A stretch of 8,257 nucleotides of DNA from Hyphomicrobiaceae bacterium (GCA_025359005.1 JANYHP010000371.1:1-8257), one strand, 5' to 3'; shown: positions 1 through 8,161, counted from the stretch's first letter. Notes: generated by a model from the sequence alone, not told the origin. Numbers and translations are program-made.

Positions 1-118
1 ACCAACCGCCCGATCATCGCCGATCGTCACCGTCGCCGCATCGCATTTGAGTGCTCAGCCTCTGGGCGCTGAATATGCGAGCGGCGCGGCGACTGCTCTC
101 CTTCCCTCGACAAATTTG

Positions 119-149
119 AAACGCGCTGTCCTGCACGGCGCGTTTTTTT
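119..149 (+). terminator. Rho-independent terminator of an upstream gene
   Basis: A perfect 8-bp stem (AAACGCGC at 119-126 with GCGCGTTT at 138-145) closes an 11-nt loop and runs into a T tract at 143-149. This is a textbook intrinsic terminator reading left to right. It implies a plus-strand gene ending just before it. The best candidate tail is frame 1, open from the window edge to a TGA at 70-72, with about 16 of 23 codons ending in G or C. That tail is too short to identify or to call as a gene. The opposite strand has only a short T run after the stem, so strong bidirectional action is less likely. Confidence 0.75.
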
Positions 150-374
150 CTGTTTCTTCGGCTGCCGTGAGGCATTGGTTGCGGCGTCATCGACGATCGT
201 GCCAGCGCCGGAACAGGGCCCTTTCGTGAATAATAAAATTGTCCTGCAGGCTCACTCCTGGTGGAAACCGGTGTGTGATCGTGGTTAATTGGGGCGAGGC
301 ACGCGACCGCCAATCATGACAGCGTCGCAGGGCCGCCAATTCAGTTTTCAGCCACCGCCAAGAAAGAAACGTCG
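150..374 (+). other. Intergenic leader of the small exported protein gene
   Basis: No coding frame is convincing between the terminator and the ATG at 375. The stretch holds an AT-rich block at about 229-240 containing TAAAAT (234-239), which could be a -10 element, but no fitting -35 is visible 16-18 bp upstream. An 8-bp palindrome AGGGCCCT lies at 215-222. A purine-rich AGAAAGAAA just before the ATG is the only ribosome-binding candidate and is weak. The promoter of the downstream gene is presumably here, but I cannot place it. Confidence 0.4.
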
Positions 375-713
375 ATGCGCTTTGAAATCAGCAAAACCCT
401 CGCCTCGCGTAGCGCCCTGTCGGCACTCGCCGCTGCAGCCGTTTTCATCGCAGCCGCTGGCGGCGCCCAGGCGGCTGGCGCCTGTGTGAACAAAGCGGGC
501 GAAGGAACCAACTCGACCCTCGATGGCGCCAAGTTCCAGGCCTGGGAAGCGGTATTGCAGGCCACCGACTGGGGCATCTGGGGTGCCATGATGGCATCGA
601 AGCAGGAAGTTGGTAATGCTCCCGGCATGACCGTCTCGAACCTGCGGTCGACCTGCAAGCCGGGCGGTCTCGGACACACCTGCGTCGTCCAGGCAACGCT
701 TTGCCGCAAGTAA
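375..713 (+). CDS. Small exported protein of unknown function with four Cys
   Basis: This is a 112-aa protein with a clear Sec signal peptide: a basic start with Lys7 and Arg12, an Ala-rich hydrophobic core at about residues 13-31, and an A-Q-A cleavage site near residue 33. The mature part is about 79 residues and acts in the periplasm or outside the cell. It has four Cys (37, 94, 103, 110), enough for two disulfides; three lie in the last 19 residues. A Trp-rich middle (W57, W66, W69) and a Gly-rich tail (GGLGHTC) stand out. From memory, similar short exported proteins with a C-V-N-K start and a G-L-G-x-x-C tail occur as conserved hypotheticals in Bradyrhizobium relatives; I cannot verify this here. 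It sits alone, with hairpins downstream and no operon partner. The start is weakly supported by the purine-rich stretch before it, but the signal peptide makes it the natural choice. Function unknown. Confidence 0.8.
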   Translation: MRFEISKTLASRSALSALAAAAVFIAAAGGAQAAGACVNKAGEGTNSTLDGAKFQAWEAVLQATDWGIWGAMMASKQEVGNAPGMTVSNLRSTCKPGGLGHTCVVQATLCRK

Positions 714-732
714 GCTGACGCGTTGCGGTCAC

Positions 733-806
733 GGGTCGCGCATCGCTGAAGCGAGTGTGCGCGAACCCTTCGAAGGGAGGCGCCTGCGAAGCGCATCCCG
801 CAGGCG
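733..806. repeat. Cluster of strong inverted repeats between convergent genes
   Basis: Three dyads are packed into about 75 bases. The first is a long hairpin at 733-768: GGGTCGCGCA pairs with TGCGCGAACCC with one bulged base, and an inner TCGC/GCGA stem closes a TGAA loop. The second is the perfect 12-bp palindrome CCCTTCGAAGGG at 766-777, which shares its first bases with the first hairpin and could form an alternative fold. The third is a perfect 8-bp stem CGCCTGCG (781-788) with CGCAGGCG (799-806). None has a T tract. They lie between the ends of two convergent genes, so they may stabilise 3' ends or act as a REP-like element. No second copy is visible in the window. Confidence 0.55.
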
Positions 807-895
807 GGGCGCGCGGTGGCTCTCGGCCGCTGGCGCACTGCCCAGGCGTTCACAGGGCTGCGCAGAAGCCGGCTGCGGTCCCTGCACCGTGAGGG

Positions 896-1192
896 TCAGT
901 AGAACACCAGCACTGCGACGGCGGCGCTGCCTGCCGTCACCCACCAGAATTCTTGCGACAGCCGGCGCATCCAGAATCGGACCAGCACTGGCAGCAACCG
1001 CCACGGAATGCCGCGAAGCCATGCTGCCGCCAGCCCGAAGACCAGGCCCACGGTGCCGGCGATGACGCCATTGATCAGCGACGGTGCCGCGTCGCTGCCA
1101 GGCATCGCGGCCATATCCACAGCCACGAACCCGACGATTGCGGCGACGACAATCAGCACCGCATGCAGGACAAATCGCAGCAGCCGCCGCAT
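896..1192 (-). CDS. Small integral membrane protein of unknown function
   Basis: This is a 98-aa hydrophobic protein. Membrane segments are likely at about residues 7-29, 37-59 and 82-97. An Arg-rich stretch with Trp (61-79, including R65, R72, R76 and R77) lies between the second and third. The basic N-terminus (MRRLLR) and the inner Arg cluster would be cytoplasmic by the positive-inside rule. A GGAG and an AGG lie about 10 and 5 nt before the ATG on the minus strand, a modest ribosome-binding signal. The gene is convergent with the exported-protein gene and divergent from the glycosidase gene, so it is probably transcribed alone. I do not recognise a family. Its composition and membrane pattern favour a real gene over the overlapping plus-strand frames, which are Arg- and His-rich. 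Confidence 0.6.
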   Translation of the reverse strand: MRRLLRFVLHAVLIVVAAIVGFVAVDMAAMPGSDAAPSLINGVIAGTVGLVFGLAAAWLRGIPWRLLPVLVRFWMRRLSQEFWWVTAGSAAVAVLVFY

Positions 1193-1571
1193 GATACCTG
1201 CGCTCCAGGGACGCCGGCGACGAGCGCCCGGCCGCGAAATGGGACTTCGGTGCCAGATACTAACGCCGCGACTTTAACAGGGATTTAACGCTCCCTGCAC
1301 AACCGCGCGCGCCCTTCCCCTGCCCGACCACCGCTCTGCCGCCTGCAGGGTGCGGCGCGCCGCTTCCGTGCCGATCGCTTGCCGCATCCGGCTACTGTTA
1401 CGCCATTGCCGCTGCGCACAGCGTTGGCGTCATTCAGCATGGGCGCGAACCCGGCGCACGACGAGGCGGCCCTGCACCACCTGTTGCGGTCCGCATGCGT
1501 GACGCACTATGGCTTCGGCATCGACGGGTTATGAGCAGGCTGCAGTCCTGCAAGCACACAGGCAGAGTTTG
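1193..1571. other. Divergent intergenic region, no gene seen
   Basis: This gap separates the membrane-protein gene (minus) from the glycosidase gene (plus) and must hold both promoters. No good sigma-70-type pair could be placed. Visible structure is limited to a 6-bp inverted repeat CAGGGA/TCCCTG at 1278-1297 and an 11-base dyad TGCGTGACGCA at 1496-1506. The dyad is symmetric around its central base and lies where an operator for the glycosidase gene could be. An in-frame upstream ATG at 1509 would extend the glycosidase by 21 residues. No regulator gene is present in the window. Confidence 0.4.
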
Positions 1572-3362
1572 ATGACCACCACAGACATCGACCCCTATCA
1601 TCATCTGCACGATGAAAACTTTGCCGATGCCTATGCGCGCGGCCGTGTCGGTGCGACCGCCATGGTGACGATGGCGGGCCGGGCGGCGACCAGCCTGGAT
1701 GGCGCGTGGACCTTTGTGCTCGACCTCTATGACGAAGGCCTGCGCCAGCGCTGGTTTGCCGATCAGGTTGCACCCGTAGAGACTTGGGCCGCGCCGCGCG
1801 ACTATGATGGCGGCGGCTGGCAGACGATCACCACCCCGTCATCGTGGAACATGGTGCGGCCGGAGTGGTTCTATTTCGAGGGTGGCGCCTGGTACGGACG
1901 CACCCTCCAGCTCGATCCAATCGTGGCCGGCGAGCACGTGCTGGTGCGCATCGGGGCTGCCAACTATGAAGCGCGCGTGTTCCTCAACGGCCGCTTCGTC
2001 GGCAGCCATCGCGGCGGCTCGACGCCGTTCTTCATCGACATCACGGCAGCGGCGCGCGCGGGAGAAAACTGGCTGTTGATCCAGGTCGACAATCGCCGTC
2101 GCAGCGACCGCGTGCCGATGCACCACACCGACTGGTTCAACTATGGCGGGCTCTATCGCGAAATCAGCCTGGTGCGACTGCCCGCTGTGTTCATCCGCGA
2201 CTTTGCGGTGATGTTGGCACCGGGCACGGACGGACAGCGCGTTCGCGCGGAGGTGTCATTATCAGCGCCGCTCGATGCGGAGGCGGTGGTCTCGATTGCC
2301 GGCCTCGGCGGGCCGTGGCGCATCGCGGTCAAAGGCGGCAAAGGCACGCTCGAGTTCGACGCGCGCCCGGAGCTGTGGAGCCCTGACGCGCCGAAGCTCT
2401 ACGATGTATCGCTGTCGTGCACGGGGGACACTGTGCGGGACCGCATCGGCTTCCGAACGCTCGCGGTTCGGGGCGAGCACATTCTGCTCAACGGGCAGGA
2501 CCTCCTTCTGCGCGGCATCTGCGTCCATGAAGACGACGTCGACCACGGCAAAGTCAGCAGCGATGACGATATTCGACGCCGCTTTGCACATGCCAAGGCG
2601 TTGGGCTGCAACTTCATGCGGCTCGCGCATTATCCCCATCATGAGCGCGCCGCCGAGATTGCTGACGAAGTTGGCATGCTGCTGTGGGAGGAAATCCCGG
2701 TCTATTGGGCGATCGAGTTCGCCAACGCCGACACCTATGCCGACGCCGAGAACCAGCTGCACGAACTGATCCGCCGCGACCGCAACCGGGCGAGCGTGAT
2801 CATCTGGGGCGTGGGTAACGAAAATGCCGACACCGACGCGCGGCTGTCGTTCATGGGACGCCTTGCGGACGCTGCAAAAAAAGCAGACCCGAGCCGGCTC
2901 GTCTCGGCCGCATGCCTGATCAACCGCGAGACGTTCGCCATCCAGGACCGGCTCACCGAGCACCTCGATATCATCGGCATCAACGAATACTTCGGCTGGT
3001 ATGAGCCGGACTTCGAGGGCTTGCGGCGACTGCTCAAAAACTCAAGGCCGGGCAAGCCCGTGATCATCACCGAGACCGGCGCAGACGCGGTCGCAGGCTC
3101 GCGTGGCAGCGATACGACGTTCTTCACCGAGGACAAGCAGGCGGCTGTCTATCGCGAGCAGCTATCGATCCTTGCTACAGCCGATTATGTGCGCGGCATC
3201 TGCCCATGGATTCTTTACGATTTCCGCACCGAGCGACGGCAGGCGGCGCTCCAGCAGGGCTGGAACCGCAAGGGCCTGCTGGCGGCCGACAAGACAACGC
3301 GCAAGCTGGCGTTCGACGTGCTGGCTGACCACTATCGCCGTCTCGCGGACACAGAGCACTGA
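1572..3362 (+). CDS. Glycoside hydrolase family 2, beta-glucuronidase type
   Basis: This 596-aa enzyme matches the E. coli UidA layout (603 aa): an N-terminal sugar-binding jelly roll (about 40-205), an Ig-like domain (206-300) and a catalytic TIM barrel (301-590). The acid/base Glu is E417 in W-G-V-G-N-E-N and the nucleophile is E501 in I-T-E-T-G-A-D; these correspond to E413 and E504 of UidA. N565-R-K567 matches the N-x-K motif (N566/K568) that reads the glucuronate carboxylate. D187 in TDWFNYGG, Y473 and Y477 in NEYFGWY, and W546 also align with active-site residues. The position of UidA Arg562 is Gln561, and the UidA 'loop 1' segment is absent. There is no signal peptide, so it acts in the cytoplasm. 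The start at 1572 is preferred over 1509 because the extra 21 codons have weak GC bias and no Shine-Dalgarno; the choice is not certain. Another beta-glycosidase specificity remains possible. Confidence 0.88.
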   Translation: MTTTDIDPYHHLHDENFADAYARGRVGATAMVTMAGRAATSLDGAWTFVLDLYDEGLRQRWFADQVAPVETWAAPRDYDGGGWQTITTPSSWNMVRPEWFYFEGGAWYGRTLQLDPIVAGEHVLVRIGAANYEARVFLNGRFVGSHRGGSTPFFIDITAAARAGENWLLIQVDNRRRSDRVPMHHTDWFNYGGLYREISLVRLPAVFIRDFAVMLAPGTDGQRVRAEVSLSAPLDAEAVVSIAGLGGPWRIAVKGGKGTLEFDARPELWSPDAPKLYDVSLSCTGDTVRDRIGFRTLAVRGEHILLNGQDLLLRGICVHEDDVDHGKVSSDDDIRRRFAHAKALGCNFMRLAHYPHHERAAEIADEVGMLLWEEIPVYWAIEFANADTYADAENQLHELIRRDRNRASVIIWGVGNENADTDARLSFMGRLADAAKKADPSRLVSAACLINRETFAIQDRLTEHLDIIGINEYFGWYEPDFEGLRRLLKNSRPGKPVIITETGADAVAGSRGSDTTFFTEDKQAAVYREQLSILATADYVRGICPWILYDFRTERRQAALQQGWNRKGLLAADKTTRKLAFDVLADHYRRLADTEH

Positions 3363-3381
3363 CGGCGCACGATGGCGTCGA

Positions 3382-4221
3382 TCAGTGTTGCTGTTGCTTG
3401 GCCCGCGTCACCATCTGCGTGGGATTGACGAAGCGTAGCGCAACGATGAGCCAGACGAGCGTGGTCAACATGTAGACCACCGCCATCGCGTCCACGGATT
3501 GGACGGCGCGAACGCCGGCTGCAAACACCGCATAATAAAGCGCGACCACCAGCGTCTGGCTGCCGGGGCCTGCTGTGAGGAATGTCAGCTCGAACATGGC
3601 GATCGTCCGCACCAGCACCAGCAGCAACGCCGCCAGCGCGCCGGGCAGCAACAACGGCACGAGCACGTGGACGAACAGCCGGAACGTACTGGCGCCGAAC
3701 ACGCGCGCCGCCGCCTCGATCTTTGGATCGATCTGCTCGATGAACGGGATCATTACGAGGATGACGAACGGCACCGCCGGCACAAGATTGGCCGCGATCA
3801 CGCCGGACATGGTACCGCCAAGGCCGGACTTGTAAAGAACGGTTGCCAACGGAATGCCATACGTGACGGGCGGCACCAGCAGCGGCAGCAGGAACAACAG
3901 CATCACCAGCTTCTTGCCGGGAAATTCGCGTCGGGCCAGCGCGTATGCAGCCGGAATGCCGAGCAGCGCCGACAGCGCCACCACCGCGAAGACGACCTCG
4001 AACGTGACGATCAACAGGTCGTCGAGCTGGAACTCGTCCCAGGCGGAAATGTACCACTTCGGTGTCCAGCCCGCCGGCAGCCACGTCCCGAGCCAGCGCG
4101 TGGCAAAGGAACTGGTGACAACCGTGCCGATCATGGCCAGCAGGTTGACGACGAAAAAGCCGGTCAACACCCACACGATGGTGACCCAGGCTCGCTCGGC
4201 GATGGGGCGACTTTGCTGCAA
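3382..4221 (-). CDS. ABC transporter permease 2 (ModC/PotC-like fold)
   Basis: This 279-aa inner-membrane permease is the last gene of the importer operon. It has about six hydrophobic segments, starting at about residues 14-36 and ending near 245-262. It carries the EAA loop that docks on the ATPase, at residues 169-194: E-A-A-A-R-V-F-G-A-S, ending in L-L-P-G. The start is a TTG at 4221-4219, three bases after the TGA of permease 1, so translation is probably coupled. An AAAGGG lies 8 nt upstream, inside the end of permease 1. The next in-frame alternative is a GTG about 14 codons in, which would cut into the first membrane helix. The two permeases differ clearly and would form a heterodimeric channel. 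The stop lies 19 nt from the stop of the convergent glycosidase gene. Substrate unknown. Confidence 0.88.
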   Translation of the reverse strand: MQQSRPIAERAWVTIVWVLTGFFVVNLLAMIGTVVTSSFATRWLGTWLPAGWTPKWYISAWDEFQLDDLLIVTFEVVFAVVALSALLGIPAAYALARREFPGKKLVMLLFLLPLLVPPVTYGIPLATVLYKSGLGGTMSGVIAANLVPAVPFVILVMIPFIEQIDPKIEAAARVFGASTFRLFVHVLVPLLLPGALAALLLVLVRTIAMFELTFLTAGPGSQTLVVALYYAVFAAGVRAVQSVDAMAVVYMLTTLVWLIVALRFVNPTQMVTRAKQQQH

Positions 4222-4224
4222 GGA

Positions 4225-5114
4225 TCAACCCTTTCCGCCGCTGGCGGGGCCACGATAGAATAAACCGCGCAGCGACATGACCGCGACGATGACCGCCAGC
4301 AGCACGGCCGCCATGACCATGGCAATCGCCGAGGCAAGCGAATAGTCATACTGCTCAAAAGCCGCCTCATAGGCCGCAATCGAGATAACCCGTGTTGGCC
4401 CGGCCGGCGCGCCGAGCAGCACAGCCGAAGGGAATACCGAGAATGCCTGCACGAAGCCGAGGCAGAACGTGACGCCGAGCCCCGGCACCAGCAGCGGCAA
4501 CAGGATGTGCCGGAAGCGTGACGATGCTTTCGCGCCGAGCGTCGACGCGGCCTGTTCGAGCACAGGATCAATGCCGGTCAGATAAGACAGCACGAGCAGA
4601 AACGTGAAGGGAAAGCCGGTGATCACCAGCGACAGAAACACGCCGGTATAGTTGTGCACGAGCTTGAGCGGTGTGGCGCTGAGCCCCAGCGTCATCACGG
4701 TGCGGTTGAACCAGCCTTGTGGTCCGAAATAATTGAGCATGCCCTCCGCGACCAGCACGGTGCCCAACGTGATCGGCAGCACCAGGATCGTGGTCAGCAG
4801 GCGCTGGTTGCGCATGCGCCGTACACGAAAGGCAATGGGAATCGCCGCCACCAGATTGAGCACCGTGACCGGCACCGCCAGCCAAAGCGTCTTGCCGATG
4901 GTCTCGTACAGAAACGGATCTGAAAAAAACTTCACGTAGTTGCCGAAGATGCTACCGTCCTTGGGATGCAGCGACAGCCAGAGGCCGTAGAAGAACGGGT
5001 ACACGAACAGCGCCACCAGCAAGGCAGCCGCCGGTAACACCAGCAAGGTCACGGCATCGAGGCCATGGGACGCAAGCCGCAGGCGCAAAGGCGGTGGCGG
5101 TGTGTCGCCCACAC

Positions 5115-5118
<4 letters not shown>
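4225..5118 (-). CDS. ABC transporter permease 1 (PotB-like fold)
   Basis: This 297-aa inner-membrane permease has a short cytoplasmic N-terminus with four Pro in a row (residues 7-10) and a first membrane helix at about 22-44. Further hydrophobic segments lie at about 77-98, 107-127, 157-181, 207-232 and 261-286. The EAA loop, E-Q-A-A-S-T-L-G-A-K followed by L-L-P-L-L-V-P-G at residues 188-213, contacts the ATPase. Its ATG overlaps the ATPase stop as ATGA at 5118-5115, a sign of translational coupling. It ends three bases before permease 2. The pair of separate permeases with one ATPase and one binding protein is typical of polyamine, iron and YnjBCD-like importers. It pairs with permease 2; the substrate cannot be read from the sequence. 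Confidence 0.88.
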
Positions 5119-6179
<1,061 letters not shown>

Positions 6180-6236
6180 AGTGTCGTTCGACCGGAATGA
6201 GAGGAGACCTGATCAGCGCTCGCCTATGGCCCACCA

Positions 6237-6265
6237 GCCAGACCTCGGCGGACCCGAGATCTGGC
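6237..6265 (-). promoter_or_regulatory. Intercistronic hairpin between binding-protein and ATPase genes
   Basis: Positions 6237-6248 pair with 6254-6265: a 12-bp stem with a single C-A type mismatch (CCAGACCTCGG against CCGAGATCTGG, plus one closing G-C pair) and a 5-nt loop. In the direction of transcription it lies about 29 nt after the stop of the binding-protein gene and before the ATPase gene. No T tract follows, so it is not an obvious full terminator. Known binding-protein operons such as malEFG use structures at this point to protect the first cistron's mRNA, so that the binding protein is made in excess. The same role here is inference. Confidence 0.5.
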
Positions 6266-6294
6266 CAATGGAGACGCCGGCACGTGCCGCATGC

Positions 6295-7479
6295 TCACTT
6301 GGTCTTTTTGGCGCCGATCATTTCGTCCCACATGCGGAACGCGACGACCATCTTGTCAGGATCAAGCGGCAGCTCGGCCGGCACTTCGGCAATCAGCTTA
6401 TCGTATTCCGGGCGGCCGAATTCCGCGATCGCCTTCCGGCTCTCTTCCGGCGCCATCGACAGCGGCACATCCTTAACGGCTGGGCCCGGATAGGCATAGC
6501 CCTGATCGTAGGTCACCGCCTGCTGCTCTTTCTGCAGCATGAAAGTCATCAGGTCGATGATGACGGCGACCTTGTCGTCCGACAGGCCCTTGGGCATGCA
6601 CATGAAGTGCGCGTCCATGATCCAGCGGAAGCCCTTCAACGTCGTGATCGCCGCATTTTTCGGCACCACGCCGATGATGCGCGGGTTCAAGTCCCAGCCC
6701 GTCATCGAGGCCAGCATGTCGCGCGAGCCTTCGCCCAGCTCCTTCATGGTGGAGCCCGTTCCGGTCGGGTAGTATTCGATGTTTTCGCCGATCGCCTTGA
6801 GGTAGGCCCAGGTCTTGTCCCAGCCTTTGACCGGGTCTTTTGGGTCCGTGTCGCCGAGAATATAGGGCAAGCCCATCATGAATTCGCGACCGGGGCCGGA
6901 GTTGGCGGGACGCGCATAGATGAAGCGGTTCGGGTTGGCCTTGGTCCAGGCGAGCAGTTCCTCGGCCGTCGTCGGCACTTGCTTGACGCGCTCGGGCGCG
7001 TACTCGATGATCGGGCCACCGGGCGAATAGATGACGATGATGCCCTGGCCCTTTGTCAGGGTCTGGATCTTGGCCGCCCCTGGCAACAACACGTCGTCGA
7101 GCTTGGGCAGGGCGCTCGCATATTTCGGCAGCAGTTCGACCCACAATTTCTGATCAATCCCGGCCGACAAACCGTCGAGCCCGGTGAGCACCAGATCGAT
7201 GTCGACGCGGTTGGCGTCCTGCTGGGCCTTGATCTTGCCGGGCAATTCGGGCGCGGGCGCCTTGGTGAAATTGAATTTGCTGACCACGTTCGGCTTGGCC
7301 TTGGCATAGGCCTGAAACGCTGGCTGCGTGAGGGCGAGGTTGCCGGCTACGTCGACGATGTTGATCACCACCGGCGCCTTGGGCAACGCTGGCACCTGGG
7401 CGCTGGCCCCGGTGACGCGAAGTGCGGCGGCGCCCGCTGTCGCACCCAAAACCGTCCGCCGCGTAACAGATGCCGTCAT
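6295..7479 (-). CDS. ABC transporter substrate-binding protein with Tat signal
   Basis: This 394-aa extracellular solute-binding protein (family 1 type) would capture the substrate in the periplasm. The N-terminus has a twin-arginine motif (T-R-R-T-V-L-G, R7-R8), a hydrophobic stretch to about residue 20, and an A-S-A cleavage site at 25-27, giving a mature form starting near Q28. The first lobe begins around residue 37. A Pro/Gly-rich hinge-like segment (S-P-G-G-P at 152-156) and the stretch N-R-F-I-Y-A-R-P at 184-191 recall the YnjB-like branch; that assignment is from memory. GGGAG at 7491-7487 lies 7 nt before the ATG, the best ribosome-binding site in the operon. It is first in the operon, as expected for the subunit needed in most copies. 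The likely ligand is unknown; a glucuronide-type compound is a hypothesis from the neighbouring GH2 gene. Confidence 0.88.
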   Translation of the reverse strand: MTASVTRRTVLGATAGAAALRVTGASAQVPALPKAPVVINIVDVAGNLALTQPAFQAYAKAKPNVVSKFNFTKAPAPELPGKIKAQQDANRVDIDLVLTGLDGLSAGIDQKLWVELLPKYASALPKLDDVLLPGAAKIQTLTKGQGIIVIYSPGGPIIEYAPERVKQVPTTAEELLAWTKANPNRFIYARPANSGPGREFMMGLPYILGDTDPKDPVKGWDKTWAYLKAIGENIEYYPTGTGSTMKELGEGSRDMLASMTGWDLNPRIIGVVPKNAAITTLKGFRWIMDAHFMCMPKGLSDDKVAVIIDLMTFMLQKEQQAVTYDQGYAYPGPAVKDVPLSMAPEESRKAIAEFGRPEYDKLIAEVPAELPLDPDKMVVAFRMWDEMIGAKKTK

Positions 7480-8161
7480 TCGTCAACTCCCTGATTTATT
7501 TGCGTTTCCGTGTGCTCTACCGGCACTTATTGCGCTGCATGCTCGGCTATTTGACGGCTGCCGCTGCCCATCGGGAACAGACGATGACCGAGGGGCCGCC
7601 CATCATACCACGCCCTTGCACCGTAAACCGTGTGGGCATTGTGAAACGATGCGATCCGACGCCCACCTAGTCTAACGACCGCGGCTGAACAAGCAACGCC
7701 GATTTCACGATCGCGCTCTTTTCCAATCGCGCGATTGGACGGAAAACCGGGTCGTGTCTTAGTTTGAAAACATCCGCTGAACACCAATACCGACCGCCGC
7801 GCCGCCGACGCGATGGGCCAAAAGCGCCACAAGTCAGTCACGGATCATCAGACAGCGTGTGCTTTTTGAGTGCGCAGTCGACAGAGTTACAGGCAAATTT
7901 CTACTGCGCTGCAACTGGATCGACACCGCCTACCGCTGCGAACGGCAGCTTTTTGGCGCACCTCATTCTTCGTTGCTCTGTATACTTCCAGGACCCCTTG
8001 ACCCCAAGGAGAAGCCATGGCCGGTCCGCTCGCACACGATGGTCGTGTCCGGTTAGAATCTCCGCGTCATGGGAGTGGCATTGGAACAACGGACCACTCG
8101 CGTCGTATTTAGGTTGCGCCGGCTACCTATGGGTATAGGCTCGCTGATCAGAATGCTCAGC
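7480..8161. other. Gene-free region upstream of the ABC operon
   Basis: About 680 bases hold no convincing gene. Frames at 7764-8138 (+) and 7527-7841 (-) lack family features and consistent codon bias. A TATGAT on the minus strand (7607-7602) could be the -10 of the importer operon, with a leader of about 115 nt, but no good -35 sits 16-18 bp away. A 7-bp inverted repeat GCGCAGT/ACTGCGC lies at 7872-7909. A strong AAGGAG (8006-8011) precedes an ATG at 8017 that opens only a 31-codon frame ending at 8112. The section from about 7840 to 8000 looks richer in A and T than the genes. Confidence 0.4.
7722..7739. promoter_or_regulatory. Perfect 18-bp palindrome, candidate operator
   Basis: TCCAATCGCGCGATTGGA is fully self-complementary over 18 bases, with the centre between 7730 and 7731. 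It lies about 240 bp upstream of the binding-protein ATG. It is flanked by a TTTT run on the left and an AAAA run a few bases to the right, so near-symmetry continues past the core. There is no gene here, which favours a protein-binding dyad over a coding accident. A GntR-, LacI- or TetR-type regulator is possible, but none is encoded in the window. It is also upstream of whatever lies to the right, so its target is not certain. Confidence 0.45.

Noticed and set aside
1..72. Possible 3' end of a plus-strand gene at the left edge
   Set aside because: The terminator at 119-149 implies a gene, and frame 1 has fair codon bias, but 23 codons with no motif are too little to call. A structural RNA end is also possible.
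341..853. Minus-strand frame of 170 codons over the small exported protein
   Set aside because: The plus strand has a clear signal peptide and conserved-looking Cys pattern. The minus frame has no recognisable features.
1278..1297. Inverted repeat CAGGGA/TCCCTG as a terminator or operator
   Set aside because: Six-base arms with an 8-nt spacer and no T tract are common by chance at this base composition.
3332..4228. Minus-strand frame of 298 codons overlapping permease 2
   Set aside because: It is in a different frame from the permease, Arg-rich and without membrane segments or the EAA loop.
7527..7841. Minus-strand frame of 104 codons upstream of the binding-protein gene
   Set aside because: Only its first 25 or so residues look protein-like. 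It runs through the 18-bp palindrome and has no family features.
7872..7909. Inverted repeat GCGCAGT/ACTGCGC as a structured RNA
   Set aside because: Seven-base arms with a 24-nt loop and no further pairing are not enough to support an RNA gene.
7764..8138. Plus-strand frame of 124 codons starting at TTG
   Set aside because: No ribosome-binding site, mixed codon bias and no protein-like pattern.
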